NCBI RefSeq assembly: GCF_947498515.1
Contig: NZ_CANMKO010000010.1
Span: 62,001 to 126,000, forward strand
DNA length: 64,000 nt
Origin: an uncultured Pelagimonas sp.
GTDB lineage: Bacteria > Pseudomonadota > Alphaproteobacteria > Rhodobacterales > Rhodobacteraceae
Reading direction: 5' to 3'
Shown here: positions 28,764 to 38,118 of the stretch, piece after piece
Layout: each line of letters starts with the position of its first letter
Numbering within the stretch: position 1 is the first letter of the stretch
Position numbers and translations under genes: made by a program
The notes under the pieces: model-generated
What the model was told of the DNA's origin: nothing
Databases searched by the model: none
The model's input: only the letters and a program-made list of their open reading frames with translations

Positions 28764-28970
28764 ATGCGCAGCCCCATCAACGCCCCCGTCCTTGCCACCG
28801 CTTTCGCCATTGGCCTTGGGTTTCTGGCTCAGGCGGCAAATCCCGCCGATCCGTACCAAGGTCCGCTTCTCAAACTTTGGAACGCGACCTTTCACAGCGA
28901 GCCAGTCGAAACACCATCGCAGTTCACCCCGCAAGACATCGCCAACACATCCAAGAGTTATTGGCTCTGA
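28764..28970 (+). CDS. Small exported or membrane-anchored protein, unknown
   Basis: A 68-residue protein with a hydrophobic N-terminal segment (about residues 9-24, ending in AQAA) that may be a signal peptide or anchor. The rest is polar and acidic/aromatic, ending SYWL. A good AGGAG ribosome site is placed seven to eight bases before the ATG, which supports it as real. No domain is recognised and no long gene opposes it. It precedes the RNA phosphotransferase gene by 76 bases. Confidence 0.55.
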   Translation: MRSPINAPVLATAFAIGLGFLAQAANPADPYQGPLLKLWNATFHSEPVETPSQFTPQDIANTSKSYWL

Positions 28971-29046
28971 CCGCTTGTACAGACCTTTGGTGTTTGCGAA
29001 ACTCCGCGAGGAAAGAGTGCGACTTGTGATTTGAAGGATGTGCAAC

Positions 29047-29586
29047 GTGACGCAAAAGCTAGACAAGACATCTTTTAGTAAACTGTTGTCATTTGTCTTG
29101 CGCCACGATCCCGGCAGCATCGGATTAACGCTTGATCGCGGCGGCTGGGCTGATGTTGATGACTTGCTCGACAAGGCCGGGCATCAGATCACCCGCTCCG
29201 AACTGGAAACTGTTGTCCAGACTTCCGACAAACAACGATTTGCCTTGTCCCCTGATGGCCGTCGCATCCGCGCCAATCAAGGGCATTCTATTGATGTCGA
29301 CTTGGGGTTGTTGGCCGCCTGCCCGCCCGATGTTCTCTTTCATGGAACCGTTCAAAAATTTCTCAGTGCCATTCTGGAACACGAGCTGACACCGCAGGCG
29401 CGCCATCATGTTCATTTGTCCCCTGATACGGCCACGGCGCAAAGTGTCGGTGCGCGCCGAGGGACCCCAATTGTGTTGCGCATCAACGCCAAGGCGATGC
29501 ATGAAGCGGGCTATCTGTTTTACAGATCACAAAATGGCGTCTGGCTAACTGATCACGTTCCCGCGTCGTTTCTGATGCCAAGCTGA
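29047..29586 (+). CDS. kptA: RNA 2'-phosphotransferase (Tpt1/KptA family)
   Basis: A protein of about 179 residues in the Tpt1/KptA family, which removes an internal RNA 2'-phosphate using NAD+, making ADP-ribose cyclic phosphate and nicotinamide. Recognised elements: LSFVLRHDP near the N-terminus, RFALSPDGRRIRANQGHS (about 76-93), LFHGT (about 106), HVHLS (about 130), GARRG and VWLTDHVP. These cover the Arg-His-Arg-Arg active-site set of the family. A GTG start at 29047 is favoured because GAAGGA lies eight bases upstream; the ATG at 29038 would overlap that site. Bacteria do not make eukaryotic tRNA splicing 2'-phosphates, so its native substrate is unknown. Confidence 0.9.
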   Translation: MTQKLDKTSFSKLLSFVLRHDPGSIGLTLDRGGWADVDDLLDKAGHQITRSELETVVQTSDKQRFALSPDGRRIRANQGHSIDVDLGLLAACPPDVLFHGTVQKFLSAILEHELTPQARHHVHLSPDTATAQSVGARRGTPIVLRINAKAMHEAGYLFYRSQNGVWLTDHVPASFLMPS

Positions 29587-29618
29587 TTACACCTTTCGAC
29601 GCGACGAAATGCATCACG

Positions 29619-29634
29619 GTATACGCTGGTATAC
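29619..29634. promoter_or_regulatory. Paired GTATAC palindromes upstream of icd
   Basis: GTATAC occurs twice, at 29619-29624 and 29629-29634, with four bases between, about 60 bases before the icd ATG. The arrangement is a near-symmetric inverted repeat and could be an operator or contain the -10 region. The regulator is not known. Confidence 0.45.
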
Positions 29635-29693
29635 TGTAGACCTTCGCGCGCTGATGCCCTAAGGAGAGCGCAGCAAACGAAAGGCAGTTACCC

Positions 29694-31904
29694 ATGTCGA
29701 AGACCACTCCTGATATCATTTACACCATCGTAGACGAAGCGCCCGAGCTGGCCTCGGCGTCGTTCCTGCCCATCATTCAAAGCTTTGCCAGCGCCGCTGG
29801 CGTGTCTGTTGGCACCAAGGACATCTCGCTTGCCGCTCGAATCATTTCGACGTTCCCCGAGAACCTGACCGAAGAACAGCGTCAGTCCGATGATCTGGCA
29901 GAACTTGGCAAACTGGTGAAAACCGCCGAAGCCAACGTCATCAAGCTGCCAAACATCTCCGCCTCGGTGCCTCAGCTGGTTGCCGCCGTCGAAGAGCTTC
30001 AGGCGCAGGGCTACAAGCTTCCTGACTACCCAGAAGAGCCAAGCACCGACGAAGAAAAAGCCGTACGCGCGCGTTATGATGCCATCAAAGGCTCCGCCGT
30101 GAACCCGGTTCTGCGTGAAGGCAACTCGGACCGCCGCTCGGCCAAGGCCGTGAAAAACTACGCCCAGAACAACCCACATTCGATGGGCACATGGGAAAGC
30201 ACCTCGAAGACCAAAGTGTCGTCGATGCCCGGCAATGATTTCTACGCAAACGAGAAATCCGCCACCATCACCGAAGCCCAAGCCGGTGACGCGAAAATCG
30301 AATTTGTCGGCAAAGACGGCTCTGTCACCGTGTTGAAAGACGGCTGGCCGCTGGAAACCGGCACCATTGCTGATGCTACATTCATGTCTGCCAAGGCGCT
30401 AGGCACCTTCCTTGCTGGCGCAATCGAAGACACCAAAGCCGACGGCACCATGTTCTCCCTTCACATGAAAGCCACGATGATGAAGGTTTCCGACCCGATC
30501 ATCTTTGGCCACGCTGTCAAAGCATGGCTGGCCCCTGTGTTCGAAAAATTCGGCGCTGAACTCGACGCGCTGGGTGTGAACCCGAACTCCGGCATGGGTG
30601 ACCTTCTGGATCGCGTCAAAGACAACGCCGACATCATGGCCGCCATCGACGCCGTCACCGCGGACCGTCCCGGCATGTATATGGTCGATAGCGACAAGGG
30701 CATCACCAACCTGCACGTGCCATCCGACGTGATCATCGACGCCTCGATGCCCGCCGTGATCCGCGCAGGCGGCAAAGGTTGGGACGCCGCAGGCGCCAAA
30801 GGCGACACCAACTGTGTCATCCCGGATCGCTGCTATGCCACCGTCTATGACGAATCGATCAACTTCTTCAAAGCCAATGGCGCGCTTGACGTGACCACCG
30901 CTGGCTCGGTCGCCAACGTTGGTTTGATGGCCCAAAAAGCCGAAGAATATGGCTCGCACCCGACCACATTCGAAGCCCCAGCCGACGGCACCATCCGCAT
31001 TGTTCTGGCCAATGGCGACACGCTGCATAGCCATGACGTCGAAGCGGGTGACATCTGGCGCTCTTGCACCGTGAAAAAGGCCCCGATCGAAAACTGGATC
31101 AGCCTTGCCATGGACCGTCAGCGTCTGACCGGTTCCGAAGCGATCTTCTGGCTCGATGCCAACCGCGCCCATGACGCCGAGCTGATCAAATATGTTCAGC
31201 CTGCGCTGGACGCCGCTGGTGTTGCGGATAAATTCCAGACCATGGCCCCACGCGAAGCCACGGCTCAGTCGCTCAAAACCATCACAGCCGGCAACGACAG
31301 CATCGCCATCACCGGCAACGTTCTGCGTGACTATCTCACCGACCTGTTCCCAATTCTCGAACTGGGCACATCGGCGAAAATGTTGTCGATTGTGAAACTG
31401 ATGAACGGTGGCGGCTTGTTCGAAACCGGCGCGGGCGGCTCTGCGCCCAAGCACGTTCAGCAGCTGGTCGAAGAAAACCACCTGCGTTGGGACAGCATGG
31501 GCGAATTCTGTGCCCTTGGTGAATCGCTGAACTTCCTCGCCGACAGCCGTGGCAATGCCAAAGCCGGTGTTCTGGGTGTGGCCGCCGAAGCCGCGACCCA
31601 AGGCATTCTGGATGACAACCGCTCGCCATCGCGCAAAGTCGGTCAGCCTGACAACCGCGACAGCCACTATTGGTTCGCCCGCTACTGGGCCGACGCTTTG
31701 GCGGCGCAATCCGACGACGCCGATCTGGCAGCCCATTTTGCCCCCATCGCCAAAGCACTGGCGAGCGGCGAAGAGGCGATCTTGGCCGAACTGGCCGCCG
31801 TTCAAGGCCCAGCGGCCGACATAGGTGGCTACTACCGTCCAAGCGTTGAACTGAAAGCCAAAGTGATGCGCCCAAGTGCGACACTGAACGCGATCTTCGG
31901 CTAA
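29694..31904 (+). CDS. icd: Isocitrate dehydrogenase, NADP-dependent, monomeric type
   Basis: A 736-residue TCA-cycle enzyme of the large monomeric class, not the usual 400-residue homodimeric Icd. It converts isocitrate to 2-oxoglutarate and makes NADPH. Characteristic segments include [22 protein letters not shown] (about 85-107), [14 protein letters not shown]-like region ([14 protein letters not shown], about 135), and [21 protein letters not shown] (about 250-270). Length and motifs match the family well. The gene is alone, with a strong terminator behind it. Confidence 0.97.
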   Translation: MSKTTPDIIYTIVDEAPELASASFLPIIQSFASAAGVSVGTKDISLAARIISTFPENLTEEQRQSDDLAELGKLVKTAEANVIKLPNISASVPQLVAAVEELQAQGYKLPDYPEEPSTDEEKAVRARYDAIKGSAVNPVLREGNSDRRSAKAVKNYAQNNPHSMGTWESTSKTKVSSMPGNDFYANEKSATITEAQAGDAKIEFVGKDGSVTVLKDGWPLETGTIADATFMSAKALGTFLAGAIEDTKADGTMFSLHMKATMMKVSDPIIFGHAVKAWLAPVFEKFGAELDALGVNPNSGMGDLLDRVKDNADIMAAIDAVTADRPGMYMVDSDKGITNLHVPSDVIIDASMPAVIRAGGKGWDAAGAKGDTNCVIPDRCYATVYDESINFFKANGALDVTTAGSVANVGLMAQKAEEYGSHPTTFEAPADGTIRIVLANGDTLHSHDVEAGDIWRSCTVKKAPIENWISLAMDRQRLTGSEAIFWLDANRAHDAELIKYVQPALDAAGVADKFQTMAPREATAQSLKTITAGNDSIAITGNVLRDYLTDLFPILELGTSAKMLSIVKLMNGGGLFETGAGGSAPKHVQQLVEENHLRWDSMGEFCALGESLNFLADSRGNAKAGVLGVAAEAATQGILDDNRSPSRKVGQPDNRDSHYWFARYWADALAAQSDDADLAAHFAPIAKALASGEEAILAELAAVQGPAADIGGYYRPSVELKAKVMRPSATLNAIFG

Positions 31905-31927
31905 ACCACGCTCAACCAAATAAATGG

Positions 31928-31959
31928 ACCCGCCACACAAAGCTGTGGCGGGTCTTTTT
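31928..31959 (+). terminator. Rho-independent terminator of icd
   Basis: Perfect 10-base stem ACCCGCCACA (31928-31937) and TGTGGCGGGT (31944-31953), six-base loop, followed by C and five T. Confidence 0.93.
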
Positions 31960-32100
31960 CATTTTAGGGCACCTTGTATTGGCTCACGACCCCCAAAACC
32001 CACCCATTTTAGAGTCCGGATTGAGCCCAGAATGACCGATGCTGCGCTTTGAATGAATGTCAGCTTTGCATTCGTTTCGCGGTTGCGTCGTGAGCGTCTG

Positions 32101-32245
32101 GTGAACCCGACCAAGATTTGCGCTACCCTCATTGAAACGGCCAAGCTTAACGGCGTCGATCCTCAAGCCTGGCTCACATAGAGCCTCGCCCATATCGCCG
32201 ATCACAAAATCACACGTCTCGACGAACTCAGGCCAAGGCAGTACA
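32101..32245 (+). pseudogene. IS66 transposase C-terminal remnant
   Basis: Reading the frame from 32101 gives ATLIETAKLNGVDPQAWLT, a stop at 32179-32181, then SLAHIADHKITRLDEL, which matches the conserved C-terminus of IS66-family TnpC transposases (LIETAKLNGVDPQAWL...IADHKI..DELLPW). Upstream transposase sequence and inverted repeats are absent. It is the decayed tail of an old insertion, left beside the chemoreceptor gene. Recognition is by eye but the match is close over about 35 residues. Confidence 0.85.
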
Positions 32246-32272
32246 CTGTATCAGCCGCGCAACAGACAGCGC

Positions 32273-34948
32273 TTAGGCGACCTGTTCTTCATCTGGACTA
32301 TCATCTGATAAATCTGCAGAGAAATCAGGTTGATCAGCCCGACCTGCAGACATATCCTCAGCAGATCCAATCTCAAACTGCGCAGCCAATTCCCCCATAC
32401 GCGTGGCGTCCGATTTCAGCATTTGACCTGCTTCTGTAGTTTCCTCAACCATAGACGCGTTTTGCTGGGTCACACGGTCCAGTTGGGTAATGCCTGTATT
32501 GATTTCATTCAGACCGGCGGATTGTTCTGCGGTAACCTTTGCAATGCTCGACACAAGCTGCGAAATATGGGCAAAGCGATCAAGAATTGAGGTGAGTGCA
32601 TCGCCGGTCTTGCCGACAAGCTCCACCCCGCGCTCTACATGTTCAGAGCTGTCATTTATCAGGGTTTTGATTTCCTTCGCGGATTCTGCAGAACGCTGTG
32701 CCAACGCCCTGACTTCCGAGGCGACCACAGCAAAGCCTTTCCCGCTTTCCCCTGCGCGTGCTGCTTCGACACCCGCGTTTAACGCCAAGAGGTTGGTCTG
32801 AAAGGCGATGTCGTCGATGACGTTGACGATTTTGGTTATCTGGGTTGAGCTTCTGTCAATTTCGGTCATGGCTGCAACAGCTGAGTTCACAACCACGCCG
32901 CTTTCCTCTGCATCATGCCGGGCCTTTTGCATGGTTTCTTCTACGTTGCGCGCATCATCAGCCGAGGACCGCACGCTTGAGGTCATTTCATCAAGCGCAG
33001 CTGCGGTTTCTTCCAAGGTTGCAGCCTGGCTTTCGGTGCGCTGCGACAATTGACCAGTGGCTGTGCTGATATCGGCGGTACCATTGCGGATGCTGGAGAC
33101 AGCATTGATAACTTCTTCGAGCGTATTGCGCAGGTCAAGCTGGGCGCTGTTAAAGTTATCGCGCAGCTTTTCGTAACCATTTGCCATTTCCACCCGGATT
33201 GGTTTGCTTAGGTCGCCATTTGACAACCGCTCCAACCCATCGCCAATCGCATCTACGGCTGCTTTTTGCTCTGCCGCGCGCTCTTCGCGTTCCTTTTCGG
33301 TTCTAGCGGCCAGTTCCTGCCGTTCGACCAAACCATTGCGGAAGATAGCCAGCGCTTGGGAAATGCGATGGATTTCGTCAGAGGATTTTTCGAAGCCTGT
33401 CACCTCTGCGAGATCACCTTCAGCCAAACGTTCAGTTGTTTTGCTAATACTGCGCAACGGGATTAGGATCAGGACGCGCGTCAAGATAAGGGCAAGTAAC
33501 AAAACGCCAGCCGATCCCGCTAATAACATTTGCACCCATTGTTGGTTCTTTTGGACTACCGTAGAAATGCCCTGCGCCATGCCGGCAATCATTTCTAGGT
33601 TTTGCTGGCCCAATGCTGTGGCTTGTTTTGAGATTGCAAGTACCGCTTCGGCAGTTGCCTTGGATTCGCGTGCCGCTGTGGCATTGGCTTGCAGAGATGC
33701 GGTTTTTAATGCTGGCAATCCCATCTTGGGGTCGGCCAAGGCAATTAGGCCTGAGAGATTTTTCGTCAGAATGCCATCATGGAAATCCAGGAACTTCTTC
33801 AACTCTTGCGAGGCCTTCGCCAAGTTGCCGGTGGCGTTATGCGTTTCAAACACGCCCCCGGCCACGACCACGTCCAGTGCGGCCATTTGAAAGGTGCTGA
33901 TCCAAAAATTGATCTCTAGCAATGTGTTGAGATAGCCGACCTCGTTATCAAGCAGTTTCTGGATCGTTGCTTTGTTCTCTTCGCTCACTTCTTCGGCGGC
34001 AAAGACCAGGCTGAACACCATGTCATCTACTGCTGAGGATAGCAAAACATCCGCGTCGCGCCGCGCACTCAAGACAGCTTGGCGGTTATCAGACAAGCGA
34101 GATTGTCCTTGAAGGATTATTTTTGAGAACACTTTGGCAATTTCGCGCAGCTCATTTGTATCGAGTGTGATTTCTTCTGATGCTTCAAGCGTGGCGATCA
34201 CATCGTTAAGCCGTTCTGAGGAGGCTTTGACCAGATCGACCAGAATGGATTTTGTGCCTGAATCTGGCTTGCTAGACAGGGCAAAGGTTGTGCCTGAAAG
34301 CAGGTTGATTTCTGCGCGTGCTTGCAAGAGGGCCTGCATGGCCGCGAATTTGTTATCGACCAGATTGCTCAGCGTAGAGTCGATTTTGGCAATGGTCGTG
34401 TCGCCGCCAGTTTTCAGATTGGTAGAGGCCTCGGCCGCCATTCTGGTCAGGATCTTTTGTATTTCGGTGCTGCGTTCCTGCATTTCACCGATTTGTGCTT
34501 CGATCCAGACCTTGTTTCTAAAGCTATTAGAGCGCGCTGCGATCAGCTCCTTGATAGTTTTAGCCGCGATTTGGCTTTGCGGCTCCATTTCTGCCTGTAT
34601 GTCCTCAGGAAGCTCTACGATGAGCATACCAAGACGTTCAACAGCTGCTGTGGTTGCAGCCTCTGCCTTTTTCATGTCTTCTGCGTTATCGACCAGCAAA
34701 ACCGATGTCATTGCATTCTTGGTTTCGCTGCTTGCGGCCACCAATTGGCTGCTGAGTTCAAGACTGGGCAATTGTTGTTTGGTCAGCAGATCCATATCTG
34801 TCGAAACATGACCAAAAACAATGGAAACAAGCACGCCGACCGCAGCTGACACCGCCCCCATTGCCAGCAAGATCAGTGTGATTTTGCTACCAATAGAGGA
34901 AAACAGACGAAATCTACGCTTTGCTTTGTTTGGTTTTTTCTTGAACAT
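32273..34948 (-). CDS. Methyl-accepting chemotaxis protein with large periplasmic domain
   Basis: An 891-residue chemoreceptor from the ATG at 34946-34948 (an upstream TTG would add 11 residues). A first membrane helix (about 20-45) is followed by some 430 residues of helical periplasmic region, a second membrane helix (AGSAGVLLLALILTRVLIL, about 485), HAMP sequences, and a cytoplasmic signalling domain. The hairpin tip IDDIAFQTNLLALNAGVEAARAG lies near residue 745, with methylation-type glutamines/glutamates on each side (TEQSAGLNEINTGI, QNASMVEETT). It is 75 bases behind an orphan periplasmic binding protein gene, with which it probably works. Confidence 0.94.
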   Translation of the reverse strand: MFKKKPNKAKRRFRLFSSIGSKITLILLAMGAVSAAVGVLVSIVFGHVSTDMDLLTKQQLPSLELSSQLVAASSETKNAMTSVLLVDNAEDMKKAEAATTAAVERLGMLIVELPEDIQAEMEPQSQIAAKTIKELIAARSNSFRNKVWIEAQIGEMQERSTEIQKILTRMAAEASTNLKTGGDTTIAKIDSTLSNLVDNKFAAMQALLQARAEINLLSGTTFALSSKPDSGTKSILVDLVKASSERLNDVIATLEASEEITLDTNELREIAKVFSKIILQGQSRLSDNRQAVLSARRDADVLLSSAVDDMVFSLVFAAEEVSEENKATIQKLLDNEVGYLNTLLEINFWISTFQMAALDVVVAGGVFETHNATGNLAKASQELKKFLDFHDGILTKNLSGLIALADPKMGLPALKTASLQANATAARESKATAEAVLAISKQATALGQQNLEMIAGMAQGISTVVQKNQQWVQMLLAGSAGVLLLALILTRVLILIPLRSISKTTERLAEGDLAEVTGFEKSSDEIHRISQALAIFRNGLVERQELAARTEKEREERAAEQKAAVDAIGDGLERLSNGDLSKPIRVEMANGYEKLRDNFNSAQLDLRNTLEEVINAVSSIRNGTADISTATGQLSQRTESQAATLEETAAALDEMTSSVRSSADDARNVEETMQKARHDAEESGVVVNSAVAAMTEIDRSSTQITKIVNVIDDIAFQTNLLALNAGVEAARAGESGKGFAVVASEVRALAQRSAESAKEIKTLINDSSEHVERGVELVGKTGDALTSILDRFAHISQLVSSIAKVTAEQSAGLNEINTGITQLDRVTQQNASMVEETTEAGQMLKSDATRMGELAAQFEIGSAEDMSAGRADQPDFSADLSDDSPDEEQVA

Positions 34949-35023
34949 AGCCTTACCGTCCAGAGAGTTGCCGGTTTTCAAAGGTGAACCTGCCCCGACA
35001 GTGTAGGGCAGGTCGTTTTTTGG

Positions 35024-36184
35024 TTAGGAAGAGCCGCCGGTCTCGATCGGAGCGAAACCGCCATCTTTGGTGATATGTGTCAGGAAGACGTCGTCCATGC
35101 CCTGGTTGTCACCTGGACCAAATTCCATCTGCACTCCGCCGAAATCGATGCTGCGCAGGCCGGACAGCGCTGCGAGGAAGCTCTCACGGGTCAGATCACG
35201 CCCCGCTGCTTCTAGCGCTTTGAGAGCAAGGCGGCCTGTGAGATACCCTTCGAGCGTGACAAAGCCGGGTTTGGCCTCAGCATCCACGGCCTTAAGCGCT
35301 TTGTGGTATTGGGCCACCACAGCGCGGGAATCATCCCATGGGAAGGGAACAACCTGGCTGATAATCACACCTTCACCATCGGAGCCAAGTTCGCGTGCCA
35401 GCGCCTCCGATCCCACAAATGAGATGTTCACAAAGGCTGGGTTGAACTTGAGCTTGCGTGACAGCCGGATGAACTCAGCAACCGGCTTGTAGGCACCAAC
35501 CATAACCACCGCGTCCGGCTTGGCCTTGCGGATCGACAGCAGCGCCTTTTTCACAGCGACTGTATTACGGGTATAGGTGCCTTCGGCCGCCAGGCTCAAT
35601 CCGCGACTTTCCAAAGCAGCGGTCACACCGGCCAGCCCAACACGGCCAAACCCATCATCCTGATAGAGCAAGGCAATGTTTTTCATGCCTTTTTCGTCGA
35701 CCAAATGCTTGATCCAGGCCTCGGTCTCAGCAAAATAGGTGGCGCGCACGTTAAACACAGTGCCGTGCTCGGCCTTGCGCAGGAAACCCGCACCTGTAAA
35801 GGGGCCGATAAAGGGCATTTGCGCTGCAGTCGCAATGGGTTGCGTGGCGGCAGAGGTCGGGGTGCCAACCGCTCCGATCAGACCGATATGCGCATTGTCT
35901 GCGATGATACTTTCAACATGGCTGACCGAACGGTCGGGTTCATACCCGTCATCCATGCTGTCCAGAACAATCTGTCGGCCATGGACACCACCGGCTGCAT
36001 TTGCCTCTTCAAAGGCGGCCATCATCCCAAGGCGCATGCCCTGACCCAATGCGGCTGCTGGACCTTCCAGCGCGGCGACCTGAGCCAAGGTGATCTGGTT
36101 GTCGGTGATTCCCTGGTCAGCGTTTGCCAAGCCAGGCAGGGCGGCGAGCATTGCCGCCAATAGGGTCTTCGTTGCTCGTCTCAT
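35024..36184 (-). CDS. Periplasmic binding protein of the branched-chain amino acid (Leu/Ile/Val) type
   Basis: A 386-residue exported binding protein (signal MRRATKTLLAAMLAALPGLANA; mature from about residue 23). The type-I fold of LivJ-like proteins is clear (GMRLGMMAAFEEANAAGGVHGR, LIGAVGTPTSAATQPIA, NIALLYQDDGFGRVG). No liv permease or ATPase genes are nearby. Instead the next gene is a large chemoreceptor. I infer that this protein presents a ligand to that receptor, as periplasmic binding proteins do with Tar, Trg and Tsr in enterobacteria. The alternative is a part of a distant transporter. Ligand unknown; the family covers amides and aromatic acids as well as amino acids. Confidence 0.88.
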   Translation of the reverse strand: MRRATKTLLAAMLAALPGLANADQGITDNQITLAQVAALEGPAAALGQGMRLGMMAAFEEANAAGGVHGRQIVLDSMDDGYEPDRSVSHVESIIADNAHIGLIGAVGTPTSAATQPIATAAQMPFIGPFTGAGFLRKAEHGTVFNVRATYFAETEAWIKHLVDEKGMKNIALLYQDDGFGRVGLAGVTAALESRGLSLAAEGTYTRNTVAVKKALLSIRKAKPDAVVMVGAYKPVAEFIRLSRKLKFNPAFVNISFVGSEALARELGSDGEGVIISQVVPFPWDDSRAVVAQYHKALKAVDAEAKPGFVTLEGYLTGRLALKALEAAGRDLTRESFLAALSGLRSIDFGGVQMEFGPGDNQGMDDVFLTHITKDGGFAPIETGGSS

Positions 36185-36715
36185 CAAAAATCTCCAATAG
36201 CCGGATGTGCGCCAGATGCTGGAGAGCAACCCTTAATAATCCAGTCTATGCGACCAAAGAAGCCGATAAGTTTCACCAGGCGTTGTAGCAAACCAATAGG
36301 TAAACAGCTGTTTTTACGACGATTTTTGAACTATCGATATCTCAAATTGAAAACAAAAACCTCTCGGACTTGCTCATTTTTCACGCTGAAGCGGGTCCGA
36401 CTGGAAGTCGGAGGGTCTAGACCTGTGCCTGGATACAAAAGCCTGCCGTGGCCTCAGAGGCTATGGGATGTGTCAGCTTCTGGAAGATGCTTTAATCAGG
36501 TCACCGGGTGGCAACTGAGTACAGACATCTGGAATCGAACTTTGGCGCAACCGCAGCAAATGACTGGAAAGTCCTCTGATCAGTCCTTCAGCTGCGTTTG
36601 CGATGGGTTCTCCCGACAGAATTTAGCAGTAAACCCTTGTTGACCGATACTGCATCCAACATGGCTGACCGCAAACCCTCCTATCTAGATTTGCCAACTT
36701 TTAGCAAAAAACTGG
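36185..36715. other. Long non-coding region, minus-strand leader of the binding protein gene
   Basis: About 530 bases lie between frcK and the start of the binding-protein gene, which runs on the minus strand. It contains no convincing gene. A plus-strand open stretch at 36248-36643 has no ribosome site and no recognisable product. A small hairpin CCGACTGGAAGTCGG (about 36399-36413) is visible. An sRNA or a long regulatory leader is possible but not supported by anything specific. Confidence 0.4.
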
Positions 36716-37345
36716 TCAAATCTTGATTACAACATCTGCCAACATTGATTCCGTTGCTACCAGAGCGGCGTTTCTTAGGTCGTTCATCTCGGCGCGCTCT
36801 ATCGCCTGTTCTGGCGTTAGCCCGTGAGCCAGCCATCGCTTTACGAGACGTTCTTTCAACACAGAACGTTGAACATCCAGTTGAATGGCAAAGTCCCAGC
36901 AATCCCTGAGGTCACGCCAACCAAGCGCGTCGAGAAGAAGATAATTCCCTTCAACAATTACACTATCGGATTCGCCGGAAACCATTCCAGCGCTGGCAAT
37001 GGCAATATCGCGCGCTCGGTCAAAGATCGGAAAATACACGGCATCCGATCCGGGAAGTGCTTTCACCAGTCGCAGCAATCCCTCGACGTCAAAGGTCTCA
37101 GGCGCGCCTTTTCGCGTCAGAAGGCCTTGCTCGGACAGAATTTGATTGTCGAGGTGGAAGCCATCCATCGGAATGACCTGCGATTTTCTTCCAGCCGCGG
37201 TCATTCGATCGGCCAAAATCTCCGACAGGGTGGATTTCCCGGAAGCAGGCGGGCCGACGATGGCAATTAGCCTGCGCCGGCCAGCGCGAGGCGCCGCCAG
37301 AATTTGCTCAAGCAGCGTCTCGGCAATTTCGTTTGGGTCGCTCAT
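36716..37345 (-). CDS. frcK: Uridine kinase/phosphoribulokinase-type P-loop kinase of the frc operon
   Basis: A 209-residue P-loop kinase. The Walker A motif GPPASGKS lies near residue 31-38 and DGFHLDN near 62-68, as in the phosphoribulokinase/uridine kinase superfamily. Its ATG overlaps the frcA stop by four bases. In Sinorhizobium meliloti the frcBCAK operon ends with this kinase, proposed to act on the imported sugar or its metabolite; the true substrate is not established. Translation upstream of 37345 would run through the frcA gene and is not used. Confidence 0.85.
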   Translation of the reverse strand: MSDPNEIAETLLEQILAAPRAGRRRLIAIVGPPASGKSTLSEILADRMTAAGRKSQVIPMDGFHLDNQILSEQGLLTRKGAPETFDVEGLLRLVKALPGSDAVYFPIFDRARDIAIASAGMVSGESDSVIVEGNYLLLDALGWRDLRDCWDFAIQLDVQRSVLKERLVKRWLAHGLTPEQAIERAEMNDLRNAALVATESMLADVVIKI

Positions 37346-38118
37346 CCGGCGTCCTGAGCGGGCGGTTCCTTGGCTCCCGTCATGAATGCGACCGCGTCGG
37401 ACATGGTGTAATCCTTGGGGTCGATGGTGCAAAGCCGTTTGCCCAGACGGTGTATGTGGATGCGGTCAGCAACTTCGAAAACATGGGGCATGTTGTGGCT
37501 GATCAGGATGATCGGAATGCCACGGGAACGTACGTCCTGGATCAGCTCCAACACCTTGCGACTTTCCTTAACGCCCAAGGCCGCCGTCGGTTCATCCATG
37601 ATGATGAATTTGCTGGCAAAGGCCGCTGCGCGAGCCACTGCTACGCCTTGGCGCTGGCCTCCTGAAAGTGTCTCGACCGGCTGTTTGATCGATTGAACTG
37701 TCATTAACCCAAGCTCGGTCAACTTGTCGCGGGCAAAATCCTCCATGGCTGTTTTATCGAGCAATCGCAGGTATTTTCCCATCCAGCCTTCCTTGCGGAT
37801 TTCCCGGCCGGTGAACATGTTGTCGGCAATCGATAATGCCGGGGATAGAGCAAGGTTCTGATAGACGATCTCGATCCCCATTTCGCGAGCTTCGATCGGC
37901 GAGTTGAATTTGACAGGCTTTCCCTCGATCAGGATTTCGCCTTCGTCGGGGATGGTGGCACCGCAGATCGCTTTCACGATTGAGGATTTTCCGGCGCCGT
38001 TGTCTCCGATAACCGCCAGCACCTCACCTTGACGTAATTCGAAGTCTGAGTGGTCGATCGCGGTCACGTGGCCATAGCGCTTCACGATTCCACGGGCTTG
38101 AACAACAGGAGTGGTCAT
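37342..38118 (-). CDS. frcA: Fructose/monosaccharide ABC transporter ATP-binding protein
   Basis: A 258-residue ABC ATPase. Walker A GDNGAGKSS (about 36-44), signature LSGGQRQG (about 143-150) and Walker B FIIMDEPTAALG (about 162-173) are intact. A single nucleotide-binding domain of half length (about 258 residues) matches FrcA of rhizobia, rather than the 500-residue double domain of RbsA/XylG. It overlaps frcK by four bases and its start overlaps the frcC stop by one, so the genes are translated together. It energises uptake of the sugar. Confidence 0.92.
   Translation of the reverse strand: MTTPVVQARGIVKRYGHVTAIDHSDFELRQGEVLAVIGDNGAGKSSIVKAICGATIPDEGEILIEGKPVKFNSPIEAREMGIEIVYQNLALSPALSIADNMFTGREIRKEGWMGKYLRLLDKTAMEDFARDKLTELGLMTVQSIKQPVETLSGGQRQGVAVARAAAFASKFIIMDEPTAALGVKESRKVLELIQDVRSRGIPIILISHNMPHVFEVADRIHIHRLGKRLCTIDPKDYTMSDAVAFMTGAKEPPAQDAG

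Noticed and set aside
30399-31940. Long open frame antisense to icd
   Set aside because: Same codon-bias artefact; the translation has no recognisable fold and crosses the icd terminator.
34989-35012. Terminator between binding protein and chemoreceptor
   Set aside because: The CCTGCCC/GGGCAGG hairpin is followed by a T-run only in the plus direction, opposite to transcription of the two genes.
36248-36643. Possible 131-residue gene
   Set aside because: No ribosome site, atypical composition and no recognisable domain.
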